NCBI GenBank assembly: GCA_021613375.1
Contig: CM038710.1
Location: forward strand, 24,381,667 to 24,445,666
DNA from: Megaleporinus macrocephalus
Taxonomy: Eukaryota; Chordata; Actinopteri; Characiformes; Anostomidae
Reading direction: 5' to 3'
DNA: 64,000 bases
This document shows, one piece after another, positions 24,360 through 36,400 of this stretch. How positions within the stretch are numbered: position 1 is the stretch's first letter; every line of letters starts with the position of its first letter. The notes under the pieces are model-generated. The model was not told where the DNA came from. It was given only the letters and a program-made list of their open reading frames with translations, and searched no databases. Position numbers and translations under genes: made by a program.

Positions 24360-26390
24360 TGTTTTGATTGTCAGTGAGGTCACGTTACTTACAGTTAATG
24401 AGGTCAGGAATGTGTACTTTGCTGGCTTTCCCAGCCAGAAAGCTTTAGGTTCAGTTTGCTTCATGGAATCCCTCAGTGGGGCACACTTCTTGCGTGATAC
24501 CCTTGAGGGAGGCACTTAGCTTGCAGCCTCTTTTTCGTACCCTCTTCGGCTGTGAGCGGACCACGGGTAAAAGCTCTCCGAGTCACCCCGAATGAGCGGA
24601 GCTGCTAAGCAAATAGGTAATGTAATAACACAAAGCTTTCCTTAAGAAGTGCTCCCCTGGCCTGGTACCAAAAGACTCATTGCTTTCAAAGCGATGGAGT
24701 GTGAGGGTGGATTCGGCAGGATAAATCTTGATCTTAATGCTGTCTGTGAGGCGGTTTGTCCTTCATTACTTGTTCTTTGGCACTTCTTTCACGGAATGGA
24801 GAGAAAACGCCACATTCTCTAAGGAGGCCTCGCTCCTGGCCCCGTTCAGGCGTGTGCAATGCTTGTGACGGCAGAAATGAGTTAAATGGTGAAATATGGA
24901 TTGTGATTAATTTGGTGGTGGGTTGCGGTTGCAGAAATATGCGGCAGCCGAGCCAAGATTGTGGAGAGTCCTCAGCACCCTTCAGCGATGCAGTTTCTGA
25001 ACACCGCGTCCCCTGAGGACGTCGAAAGCCGCTGCAAAAAAGGAGCGAGTCCTCCTCGCTCTTAAAGGACAGACGTAGACATTTGTTAGAGATGTTGTCT
25101 CTCGGTTCACACCCTGATTCTAGGGTTGTGCTCGCAGGGTTGGTGAGCATGTTTTGGTATTTATCGCACCACATGGAACTAGTTAAAATCCACGCCCGCA
25201 CACTTCAGACGTGTCTGTGCACTCTGCTGGATTATGGTTGCGTCAAATTCCTATTTAGTTTGGCCAGTTTTCCCTGCCATATATTTCACTGCCTCTCCAG
25301 GACACTTTCTGATAAGTGCTCGCAGCGTTTGTAGTCGCTCCATTAAGTAAGGCCTTAAAAAAATCAAAAGACAACCTTTCGCCCCGATTAAATAGCTCCA
25401 TAGATGCTGTGAAACGAATTCCATTCCATTATAAATCTGCTTCTGTGATGTGTTTAACCTCTCGGAATACCGTGAGCGTAATGAATTATTAAGAATACAA
25501 TATCAATCTTTCTTTATTTGTTTCTGCCAGAAGTATAATTTTTCTTTTTTTGAAGGATTGGTCTTGTGCTCGTTATTGAGATGGAAATTGGACAGAGCTC
25601 AGAAGTATCAGTCAGTGTGGGGTTCGGTATGCGTAGGATAGCTTCACTGCGATCAGATCAGTCCCCCCCCAGTGTTGTAATGAAAAGTCCAATGCTGAAA
25701 CTAAGTTCCTTGCATGCTGATTATGGCATTAAATTGATGCTTTCAGCTGAGCTTTGATAGGTAAAACACTGGGTGAAGGATCCTGTCCCTGAAGCAGAAA
25801 CCCTGTATGGATTGCACTAGCTGTTAATGCTAATGTTTAGCCTCAAATTAGAGAGCTCAGTCACAGCCATTTCCCTTGCTAGTGAGCGTGGTGAGTTTTG
25901 TCACTTAACATGGCAAAGAATTGCAGACATGGTTTCCACAGTGCTGTGCTTTGCAGTGCTTTTTTTTGATTGACAGAAAATGAACAACAACAAAAAAAAC
26001 TTATGCACTTATCTTAAAAGCCTGTTTTTTTCTGTAGCTGACACTTTGACACTGACATTTGTTTCTGGCAAGTGGCTGCAGTGGAACAACTGCGTTCTTA
26101 GTAAATGTATTGGTGAAAAGACAGCATGCCAGTCCTCCTGCTATCATAGTTTAAAGTAGTACCGCTGTTCTATGCTGTATTTGACCAGAGTGCTTTAACC
26201 TAAGTTCAACTGTTAGGCTGTAAATGCACATTAAAAAATGTGCTTAACCTTAAACATTGGCTCTGGAATGTTTTCCCAATTTTTACTTAAGCATGTCCAT
26301 TTCTCCAGCCCAGTTCAAGTAACAAGACAAATATCACTCAAGATGTCCACAGGTCATGTTTCCACAACAAAGACATCCTGAGTTTGGAAT
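24360..26390. other. Gene-free intron
   Basis: This is mostly unique sequence with long pyrimidine- or purine-poor stretches. The 155-codon minus-strand open frame at 24734-25201 overlaps a + strand frame and has no domain. No repeat family was recognised. Confidence 0.5.
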
Positions 26391-26454
26391 TTTTAGCAGT
26401 TTCTCTTTAATGGACCTTCTTTTTATTTTGCCCAAGGAAACAACTGGCTTTGTT

Positions 26455-26625
26455 GAAGACATACTAGATGAGTGGTCACCAGCCCTCCTCCTAGAGGTCT
26501 ACTTTTTAAGCATCTAACATGCTCACTTACTTTACACTGATGCATCTGTTTCACCCAACCATGGACTTCTGCAGAAGTTATTGAACTAGAGCAGGTTTGG
26601 CAGACTGTGGTTAGAACTATCCACA
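26455..26625 (+). repeat. Interspersed repeat ('ggtcaccagccct' family), copy 1
   Basis: Landmarks are gtggtcaccagccctcctcc, tagaggtctactttttaagc and gaactagagcaggtttgg. The opposite-strand version appears at 57345-57485 (agcaggaaggtaattctcc-like, then ttggtgacccc). This type of sequence is widespread in fish genomes. It is non-coding. Confidence 0.5.
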
Positions 26626-26724
26626 TAAATCATTTAAAACAAACTAGACTCAACACTGACATGAGCCCAATGCTATATGTGAAAAACAGACCCAGCCTGA
26701 AACCTGATGTTTGTTCTACTACAC

Positions 26725-27175
26725 AGAGTCACATTATGAGCACCAGTTAATATCTAGAGTATCCGCCGCCTGTAGCACCGACAGCAGTTAGACGGGCTGG
26801 GAGACTCAATAAGGTCCTGGTAGGTTGTCACAGGTATCTGGAGCCATGCTGACTGCAGTGCATCCTGCAGCTACTGGAGGGCTCATGGGGGAGAATTCAT
26901 AGAGCAATATAGGTGGTTTCACAGATGCTCAATTGGATTCAGGTCTGGGGAATTAGGGGGCCAGGGTAGTACTTGGAAGTCTTGGTCATGCTCCTCCAGC
27001 AAATGTCAATCATGTCTAGCCGTGTAATGTCTCGCATTGTCTTGCTGGAAGATCCCTTCCTCCCCGGGATAGACAATCAGCATGTATGGGTGTACATGAT
27101 CTGCAAGAATGGATTCATACCTAAATTAGTTGAGAGTGACATTCACATGGGTGAGTGGGCCCAGTGAATGCCACA
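26725..27175 (-). pseudogene. Tc1/mariner-like transposase C-terminal remnant
   Basis: Reading the minus strand from about 27090 downward gives HPYMLIVYPGEEGIFQQDNA, then RHYTARHD, then LLEEHDQDFQVLPWPPNSPD and LNPIEHL. FQQDNA (about 27030-27053) carries the second catalytic Asp, and WPPNSPDLNPIEHL (26922-26964) the third acidic region of the DDE transposase. A stop replaces the usual Trp after IEHL, another occurs after RHD, and the N-terminal two thirds are absent. The lineage differs from the elements at 8.6 and 45 kb, whose corresponding motifs read differently. Confidence 0.87.
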
Positions 27176-27269
27176 GTGCCACCTATACCTACTGCTGCTG
27201 TCGAAGATAGAAAGTAGTTATAATTTGTGACTCGACTGGGTGTATTTGAGGTCATCCATAGGTTTCTTT

Positions 27270-27490
27270 TGATTTTGGTATTAATGTAGCTAAAGAATAC
27301 TAAACTTACACCTAACCTTAACCGTAACCCCAGTTTCTAAAAACTGCTTAATTAAATATTCCAAATATATGACTTGTGGTCCAATGAGGACCACCTAAAT
27401 GTCCTTGTTTTACAAATTCACACTTTACAAATTGACATGTATATACTTGTGAGGACATATGTGTGGTCCTCACAAATTTACCACTGCAAT
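27270..27490. repeat. Interspersed repeat with 'gtgaggaca' motifs
   Basis: It has cacctaaccttaaccgtaac followed by aatgaggaccacctaaatgt and tacttgtgaggacatatgtg. I recognise the pattern of taaccttaacc plus gtgaggaca/tcctcaca phrases as a fish interspersed repeat. The inverted pair tgtgaggac / gtcctcaca lies at 27450-27477. Confidence 0.45.
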
Positions 27491-27859
27491 AATTCTCTGT
27501 ATTTATAACTATTTATACAATATTGCTTTGATTGGAAAATCATATTAAGTGATGTAATTGCTTTTAAAGGAATTCAGAATTAGGCAGGACTATAAATTCT
27601 TATTTTTATGCAAAGACACAGAGTAGGTCTGAAATTAAGATCATTTGTTGAGGTTGTTAGGGTCCATGAAAGACAATTGCTCAGAGCTTAGTAAATTACA
27701 GATGTCTTCTGAGATGGTTAGTTTGGGCTAGTACAAGTATTCATTTTAAAGCTGATAAAACAGTAGTGGCCTTTTATAGATTTTTTTATTGCATTGTAAT
27801 ATGTAAAGAAAAAAATCTAAAAATATAAATATAAAAAGGATATTGGAAACAGTACTCAG

Positions 27860-28760
27860 AAATCAGCTAAGCAGTGTAGCTTAATATCATCGTCTGTGTC
27901 ACTCGGAGTGGAGGTTCACCTGAAAAGCTTGGTTTGCTGAGAAGCCGAGGCCTGCTGGGCTTAGGGTCACTGATCTGGAGCCATTTGGGTTTGTTTAACG
28001 AGACTAGAGGCACCATATTCAGCCACCTGTTCAGGACTGGCGCTCCACACAGAGGTCCTCCTGCTATTATTTTAGCCACATATGGATCAGAAGGCCTGGA
28101 TCTCAGCAGAGGGGGCTGCATGAACCAGCTGTTGGAATTTGCTGGATTGCTAATATGAGGTTGCGCTACAGAGTGTGGCTTGAACATAGTGGGTTCGCTG
28201 CGTCATTCCTGGTGAGCGGACACAGTCCTGTGGTTGTGCGCACTGCTCTATGATTGGTGGTTGGCTCCACTGGTTCAGGAGGTAAGATTTGGGAATTGGG
28301 AGCTGAAGGAAGCTGTGCACTCTTCCATATTGGTTGGCTTGGCCCACACTGGCGAAAGGTTGCATGTGGGACCCTGGGCCTGTACTTGGTGAACTTGGAG
28401 AAGGTAATGTAGTGAAGTGTGAGTGGTGCTTGGCTGGAACTCTGCAGGGGTGTGGAATGGGAATGACATGACTTGTTTAAGCTGGCTGCGCAGTCGACGG
28501 AGTCGGGGGTACAGCCTACAGGATTGCAGACATGACCCACAGGGTCCGTTGGGCTTGGTTGCTTTGTTTTGGAGAGATGCCGGAGTATGCAGACTTTATC
28601 GTGGTATTGATTAAAGTGTTGCATTGCATCCGTTGGGCTTGGATTTTTTTCTTTCTCTTACTGCCCTCTGCTTGTTCTTGTGCTCTATGTAGGCGGCCTT
28701 TCTTCCTTCCTTGGCTTATCTCTCCTTCGGAACATTCCGTTCTACTCAAAAAAGGATTTG
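27860..28760 (-). other. GC-rich block of unknown origin with overlapping minus-strand open frames
   Basis: The block is visibly richer in G+C than its flanks. Minus-strand frames of 152 codons (28624-28166), 106 codons (28187-27867), 77 codons and 71 codons overlap or adjoin. One frame gives a Ser/Pro-rich run, PSPSSPSTGPGSH, continuing QPFASVGQANQYGRVHSF. Another gives NPANSNSWFMQPPLLRSRP. The frames change into each other as if an old coding sequence had suffered indels. I do not recognise the protein. No poly(A)-like end was found, and no splice sites are convincing. It could be a decayed retrocopy or a repeat. Confidence 0.3.
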
Positions 28761-28789
28761 CTATTTTGTCTAATCATTGAAAGTCTGTT

Positions 28790-30985
28790 AAGACGTGAAT
28801 AGACTTTTAGGTATCTCCAGGGCTGGCTTTGCACAGTAACTGTATGGAACCTGAGCTGCAATATGTAAAGTGCCCTGCAGCTTGAAATACATGTGCAGGA
28901 ATTGCATCCGTCTCAACTTTGAAACGAAACTGGCATCTTGAACATAATTTCAAATGATTGATACCTCTGAATTAATAAACAACAACAAATCACATAACAT
29001 GGTCCATTGGATGTTAGTTTTTCTTTATCCTGCTGTCATTGTGATCAGTATAACTGGATTACTAATTTTCTCCTTCATGATTTTACACAGAGTGGAGATT
29101 ACTTTGAGATCAAAATGTTTCAAATAATTACAGAACTGAAGACTGAGCTGCAACCCTTGATGAACCTGCATTGGTTTTTGGACAGGATCAGCAAGACAGC
29201 AAGTACAACTGTGACATACTGGCCACTTAAATATACATTTCTAAAGGCTTAACGTGCACAGTATATTAAATACATTGAAAAATCTCTCCCTGCTTTCTTA
29301 CACTGGCCTTTTAGATTTGATGAAAATATGCAAATATTATTATGTCATAGATCACTTGATGTATCGAACAAGCTGCTAATCTGGCTACCTAGTGGATTAC
29401 AGAGATATAGTGATTGTTTTTGCTTCAAATGACTGCAGAGTTGCACCAAGATGATGTTGCATGCAGCTTACATCATGCAACTAGTTTCATCCAGTAAAGT
29501 CAGTCTAAGAAAGAAAAATGTTTTGATCAATAGCGCCGGGATGTTCCCATTTTGTTTGTTGTTGTTTTTTTTTTCAGAAAGTTCTTATCAGTTCAACTTT
29601 CTTTAGAGTCAGAAAAGTATGTTTAACATTTAACACTGAGATGTTTAGCATTTTCGACCTCATGTTAAGCCACTGCATTGTAGTATAATATTAAGTTAAT
29701 GCTTGCTGTGTGCAGTGTTTGCTTTATACCACAAATGTACAGTAATGTTCTAAAACATAAACTTGAAACCTTTGCAAACGCCCTCTTGGAGAAAACTGGC
29801 GCTCGTCACTCGTGAAGGTGCCGGGCCTAGTGAATTCCACGCACACATGCACCTATCCTTCTGAGGTCCATAATAACTATTTGCTTTGGCTTATAGTTCT
29901 TATTCCCTCTCATCTTCCGCCGGAACGATCACTATTTAAACTCCTCTCGGCTACTGGGTCTTATCAGACCCCTTGAATGTGAAAGACTATTAAAGGGGGG
30001 CGTCCCTCGAGCCTTGCATAGGTCTCGTTTCCTGCCCCCCCCTGCATTTCCAATGAGACGGAAAGCTCTGATGGGAAATGTATTGGCAGTAGATATTTAA
30101 GTGATATTAAAGATTGCTGACATTTAGTCATGTGCTGGAAGAGAAAGTGCAAGAGAAAAGTAGAGCTTCTTGGCGTGATTAGTGGTAGGAGCCAGAAGTA
30201 GTGCAGAGTTTTCGACCTTGTGGTTTGTGGACTTGTCTCCGGCAGTTTTGTGCGCAGCCATGTGAGATGTTACAGAGTTTCCAGCTGAATGGAAACATAG
30301 GTGAGAGCTAAGCAGCAGCCGGAATAGGACTGTTCTTCCGTAGCCTGAAGTATCGTCTGTTATCTGCACCGGTATCGCTGGAGGCCGCTTTTGTCATTAA
30401 AAGTTTAGTGGTTCCAAAAAGCAAACCCCATCGTCGGTAAGAGTGCACCAGTAAATGCGAACTGAACCATTAAAGCTAACAATTAAATAATACATTGATG
30501 TTTTTACATGCTACACTATTATTGACATGCAGAATGCGCTGAGTACAAGTCAGATAAAATCCTGAAGATGTGTTATTGATTGAATGGAGCGTTCTGGCCT
30601 GAAAACTAGCATTTAACGTGATAGAAGTCAGATTAAGTAATATTCTCTTGTGCAGCATTGCATTCCTCTGCTTCATGGCTTTGACAGAACTCAGATTTTG
30701 TGTCTGTTATGTCCATCTGTGCTTGGCATGCATTACACAAACTCACCATGCAACCTTTGGGAATTTGCTGCGATGAAGAAATCCTGTTAGCCTGGCCACT
30801 ACTAAATTCGGCTCCGCACCAGTAAGCTAGATATCTAGCCTGCCCTCAGGTATCTGCCCAACAGTACTTCCTCCAGCTTTCAACATATAAAATCAGAGGG
30901 TTTTGGAGTTACATGTTAAGGGAGTTCAGGGACCTTACTGGGTACAGCTTTGAATCTCTGCAGGTCAGTGGGGCGGGGAACCTGA
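28790..30985. other. Gene-free intron
   Basis: This is unique AT-rich sequence with no recognised repeat or gene. Short open frames only. Confidence 0.55.
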
Positions 30986-31021
30986 GTAATGAACAATGGA
31001 ACAGCCAATGGAAAAGAGGAA

Positions 31022-33430
31022 CACCAGTTACGGCCAATGGAGGAGAGAAACAGCAGTGACGGCCAACAGATGAGAGGAACAGCAGTGACGGTCAGTGGAG
31101 GAGAGGAACAGCAGTGACGGTCAGTGGAGGAGAGGAACAGCAGTGACGGTCAATGAAGGAGAGGAACAGCAGTGTTGGTCAATGAAGGAGAGAAACAGCA
31201 GTGACGGTCAGTGGAGGAGAGGAACAGCAGTGACAGTCAGTAGAGGAGAGGAACAGCAGTGACGGTCAGTGGAGGAGAGGAACAGCAGTGATGGTCAGTG
31301 GATGAGAGGAACAGAAGTGAAGGCCAACGGATGAGAGGAACAGCAGTGACGGTCAATGAAGGAGAGGAACAGCAGTGTTGGTTAATAAAGGAGAGAAACA
31401 GCAGTGACGGTCAGTGAAGGAGAGGAACAGCAGTGACGGTCAGTGGAGGAGAGGAACAGCAGTGACGGTCAGTGGAGGAGAGGAACAGCAGTGACTGTCA
31501 ATAAAGGAGAGGAACAACAGTGACGGTCAGTGGAGGAGAGGAACAGCAGTGAAGGCCAACCGATGAGAGGAACAGCAGTGACGGTCAGTGGATGAGAGGA
31601 ACAGCAGTGAAGGCCAACGGATGAGAGGAACAGCAGTGACGGTCAGTGGATGAGAGAAACAGCAGTGAAGGCCAATGGATGAGAGGAACAGCAGTGACAG
31701 TCAGTGGACGAGAGGAACAGCAATGACGGCCAATGGATGAGAGGAACAGCAGTGACAGTCAGTGGATGAGAGGAACAGCAGTGACGGCCAACGGATGAGA
31801 GGAACAGCAGTGGCGGTCAGTGGATGAGAGGAACAGCAGTGACGGCCAACGGATGAGAGGAACAGCAGTGACGGTCAGTGGATGAGAGTAACAGCAGTGG
31901 TGATGAGTGGATTAAGAGGAACAGCAGGGATGGTCAGTGGATGAGAGGAACAGCAGTGGTGATGAGTGGATGAGAGGAACAGCAGTGACGGTCAGTGGAT
32001 GAGAGTAACAGCAGTGGTGATGAGTGGATGAGAGGAACAGCAGTGACGGTCAGTGGATGAGAGGAACAGCAGTGGTGATGAGTGGAGGAGAGGAACAGCA
32101 GTGACGGTCAGTGGATGAGAGTAACAGCAGTGGTGATGAGTGGATGAGAGGAACAGCAGTGACGGTCAGTGGATGAGAGGAACAGCAGTGGTGATGAGTG
32201 GAGGAGAGGAACAGCAGTGACGGTCAGTGGATGAGAGGAACAGCAGTGGTGATGAGTGGATTAAGAGGAACAGCAGGGATGGTGGGCGGAGGAGAGGAAC
32301 AGCAGTGGCGGTCAATGGAGGAGAGGAACAGCATTGACAGCCAAGGAGAGAGAGGAACAGCAGTGATTGTCAGTGGATGAGAGGAACAGCAGTTGTGATG
32401 AGTGGAGGAGGGGAACAGCTGTGATGGTCAGTGGAGGAGGGGAACAGCTGTGATAGTCAGTGGAGGAGGGGAACAGCTGTGATGGTCAGTGGATGAGAGG
32501 AACAGCTGTGGTGATGAGTGGAGGGGGGGAACAGCTGTGATGGTCAGTGGAGGAGGGGAACAGCTGTGATGGTCAGTGGATGAGAGGAACAGCTGTGAAG
32601 ATGAGTGGAGGAGAGGAACAGCTGTGATGGTCAGTGGAGGAGGGGAACAGCTGTGATGGTCAGTGGAGGAGAGGAACAGCTGTGATGGTCAGTGGAGGAG
32701 AGGAACAGCTGTGATGGTCAGTGGAGGAGGGGAACAGCTGTGATGGTCAGTGGAGGAGGGGAACAGCTGTGGTGATGAGTGGAGGAGGGGAACAGCTGTG
32801 ATGGTCAGTGGAGGAGGGGAACAGCTGTGATGGTCAGTGGAGGAGGGGAACAGCTGTTATGGTCAGTGGAGGAGGGGAACAGCTGTGGTGATGAGTGGAG
32901 GAGGGGAACAGCTGTGATGGTCAGTGGAGGAGGGGAACAGCTGTGATAGTCAGTGGAGGAGGGGAACAGCTGTGATGGTCAGTGGATGAGAGGAACAGCT
33001 GTGGTGATGAGTGGAGGAGGGGAACAGCTGTGATGGTCAGTGGAGGAGGGGAACAGCTGTGATGGTCAGTGGATGAGAGGAACAGCTGTGAAGATGAGTG
33101 GAGGAGAGGAACAGCTGTGATGGTCAGTGGAGGAGGGGAACAGCTGTGATGGTCAGTGGAGGAGAGGAACAGCTGTGATGGTCAGTGGAGGAGAGGAACA
33201 GCTGTGATGGTCAGTGGAGGAGGGGAACAGCTGTGATGGTCAGTGGAGGAGGGGAACAGCTGTGGTGATGAGTGGAGGAGGGGAACAGCTGTGATGGTCA
33301 GTGGAGGAGGGGAACAGCTGTGATGGTCAGTGGAGGAGGGGAACAGCTGTTATGGTCAGTGGAGGAGGGGAACAGCTGTGGTGATGAGTGGAGGAGGGGA
33401 ACAGCTGTGATGGTCAGTGGAGGAGGGGAA
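31022..33430. repeat. 29-bp minisatellite, 83 units, two sequence domains
   Basis: The unit starts caGcaGTG, runs through a variable 4-base part and tcagtgga / gagtgga, and ends ggaga-ggaa or ggagg-ggaa. From 31022 to 33431 is 2409 bases, equal to 83 x 29 + 2; the two extra bases sit in two 30-base units carrying attaagagg (starting 31892 and 32241). The first 48 units (31022-32415) begin CAGCAG. The last 35 (32416-33430) begin CAGCTG. The + strand is strongly purine-rich. Sequence just before 31022 (from about 30993) is a diverged unit. Open frames through it are artefacts. Confidence 0.97.
32395..33380. repeat. 493-bp higher-order duplication inside the minisatellite (17 units x 2)
   Basis: Three rare unit variants recur at an exact offset of 493 bases (17 x 29): tgatagtcag at 32451 and 32944, aagatgag at 32598 and 33091, and tatgg after CAGCTGT at 32858 and 33351. 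The order and spacing of neighbouring variants agree as well. This shows a recent block duplication of 17 units. The exact endpoints are ambiguous by a unit or so. Confidence 0.93.
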
Positions 33431-33444
33431 CAGAAGTTACAGTC

Positions 33445-36400
33445 AGTTGAAGATTTGCACTCTGTAAATTTTTGGTCTTCTGGTCCTGAACACGAACAGT
33501 CCTGAGCTAACTGCAGTGAACACTCCTAGTACGTCAGTTTTTAACACAGTGTTCTTCCAGATATGTTTTTTTACTGTATAATTACAGTACTTTTATTCAC
33601 TTTACTATGTTTAGTATGTAAACAGGTATTGTCTGTATGTTATTGTTAACTACCTTGAAAAAACGAAAACTACTGAAAGCTTTATTGAATTCATGAGCAG
33701 CTCCGTAACTCTGCAGCGTAATGTTCATTTTGATTTGTTTGAAACTGGAAAAGCCCATATGTGACTGGATCTATGAGTAAATGTCTTTATCAGCTGTAAT
33801 TCCAGTATCACACTGTTAATCATTAAGAAATCCCATTTATTAGTGAAACAATCTCTCACTTCTTGCAATATCAAGTATTCACTTTTGACGTTAAGCACCT
33901 AGACCTCCATAGCCCAGATCTTACTGCATGTTAGTGCTGAGTGTGCAGTACTGGTGAGATTCTGATGGAGGTCTAAATAAATGCTGGACCTTCATTGGAC
34001 CTGCTGTGCTTTGCAATGACGGTAAAATCTGCAGCGTCTACTTGAAGATACTTCAAAGCCTTCCAGACGTCCGCAGTTAATACTCTTGTGATATGTCGAC
34101 GTGCCTTTCAAATATTAGATTGGAATATATTGTGATAAGGGTCCTTGAAGGGGTCAAGTTCTCATTAAAAGCATTATGATAATGGTAGTTTATACATAAT
34201 TCAGCGGCAGCCTGTGCACTTCTCGGTTCGATATTGGTCAAATCCGAGTTCTGTTGTCTCTCTGTTCAGACTGTTCTGTCTCAGTGCAGAGTTGCTGGCG
34301 GGGCTCTAAATGGTATTTAAGTGGATATGCTCCTCGTCTTCATAATTTACCATGGGGAAAGGTTCTTAACTATAATTACCATTATTTCACTTACATCTCA
34401 GAAGAAACTCAGATTCATGTCGTCTTAACCCCTGTGCCTTGAATGGCATCTTGAGCGATTGCTGCAATAAAGGCACAAGAAAAGCCCCTCAGAGTGAAGA
34501 GCAGCGCTACGTGGGCATCTCTGTTATTGTATCAAGTCTTTAGCTATGCTGCTGTTGGCTCCGGGTCTTCTTTTCTTCAGTCATCTGTCAGCTTTTCATC
34601 TCCGCCAGATCAAACGAGCTCTGCCGCCACAGCTTATGGGTCACTGTCATGATAATGGCGGGGGGTTCTCTTACCCAGTACCTTTCACTTTTCACACACC
34701 TCTTATTCTTTATCTGCCTTTTGCAGTAGACAGTCACAGCGCGTGTTATTTTAGGATCTGAACTGCCCATATGTCTGCTTATAGTTGGCTGTATGGCGAG
34801 GAACCTGTGACCTGCCTTTGTGTTGTAAGCCCCTGATCATCAAGACGAGACACATTAGAGTCATAAGAAAGAAGTCGCGCGGTAGAATGTCCTCTATACA
34901 GAGACAGCCATGCCTTCATGTTCTGCAGGGTTTTGTTTTCAGTTTAAAAACATGCTGTGTCATGTTCAACGATGGCACACTAGTGCTGTCCCTTCTGATT
35001 TGATCAGCACTAATAGTCATATTAATATATTTTCTCACACTGTTATACATGATGACCACATTTGTGGACAGTTAATGTTTTTTAAATTTTTAAGGTATGT
35101 TCATTTTTAAGGCAGTGTATTATAAACACCAAACTACAAGATGGAAGAGTCATACGTTCAATTTCTCTAATGTATCAAAACACGTTCACCCTTAATTATG
35201 TTGTAATCTTGAGTACTGAGTCTATTCAAGTCACACAGACTCTAATGAACATGATTGGTTGGATAAAATTTAAATCTTTTAGAGTTTTTATGCCTCAGAA
35301 ACAGCTGTTGACAGTAGCTATATTAAATTGAACAGCGTAGATATGTATTGCATATGAATAAAAGTAGTTTAATAAAATATTTAATATTTAATAAAAATAT
35401 TTAAAAGAATAATAAAAATAATAAAAACAAATAAATAAAATGACTTCTTGTTTCGTACAGAGATACACATGTTTTTGTTGGTACATCACAACCTGCTTAT
35501 TCTTTTGCAGCTAGGGGCTGTGTAGATTGTTCATGTTATATTATAAGTTGAGGCGATTCCAGAAGGCAGTGGCGTATAAGTAATAGGGAATATGAGTCAC
35601 TTTTGGTGGTTCATCAGATTTTTGAATATGTAATTTTCAAAATTGGGCTGCAATTTCAAGGCGTTTAGTTTTAAACTGGACGTTAAAGCTTAAGTTTTCT
35701 TAGTGGGCTGGTGAGAAAGACTTATGTAAGGTAGTTCGTCAAGGTTGCGAGTTATGGATTAAGTGACTGTGTTGAGATTGGCACTGAGAGCTCACTGTAT
35801 TAATACGTCTTGACTGCTACCATTCGGAGAAGGAAAAAAACCTGAGTCTTCTCTCTGCGACCCCATGACGTCGGTAATATATCTCTATTTTAACAGAGGC
35901 TTGCAAATGTCAGTTAATGGAAAAAAAACTTGCCGCTTCTTGACAAATGAGTCTGGTTTAAGGTAAGAAGTGGTCTTCAAAACTCCCAGTACAGTAGCTG
36001 CTCGCAGTCAGAGCCAGTGGGATGATGTATGAGAAGAAAGCCCGAACAAGCTGCAGTGTTGCGTTTCTGTTTGCTCTTGGCTCAACCAGCGACTTTTACT
36101 ACCTCTCTGCACACCCACGTCCTCTGCGGACCATCTCTCGCTGCTGCTGACATCAATTTGCCCCTTAAAGCTCAGCGAGATGGGACGAAAAGAAAGCAAT
36201 TATATGACAAAGAGTGAGGGGGGGAAAAACACTGGAGTGTCATGCGTTTCACTCATCGTTAGACTGGCAGATGAAACAGGTGGAAATGGTGAACGTGTGT
36301 TCACATTGAACACGGTATGTATTTTCTTTCTTCTTCATCCTCAGTCGAAAAAAAAAAAACCCAAAAAAACCCTCACACACACGTAATAGTTTTGACTTCA

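Noticed and set aside
23865..24377. 170-codon LSRLSRL-type protein
   Set aside because: It is only the translation of the CTCTCTCGYC array.
24734..25201. 155-codon minus-strand open frame
   Set aside because: Overlaps a + strand frame, has no domain, and lies in ordinary intronic sequence.
31022..33430. Possible CRISPR array because of the ~29-base regular repeat
   Set aside because: Units are contiguous with no spacers, the host is a vertebrate, and variants form a normal minisatellite pattern.
32198..33505. Repetitive open frames (MEERNSSDGQW and MEEGNSCDGQW types) in the minisatellite
   Set aside because: A 29-base unit cycles through all three frames, giving chance open stretches; there is no start context or splice evidence.
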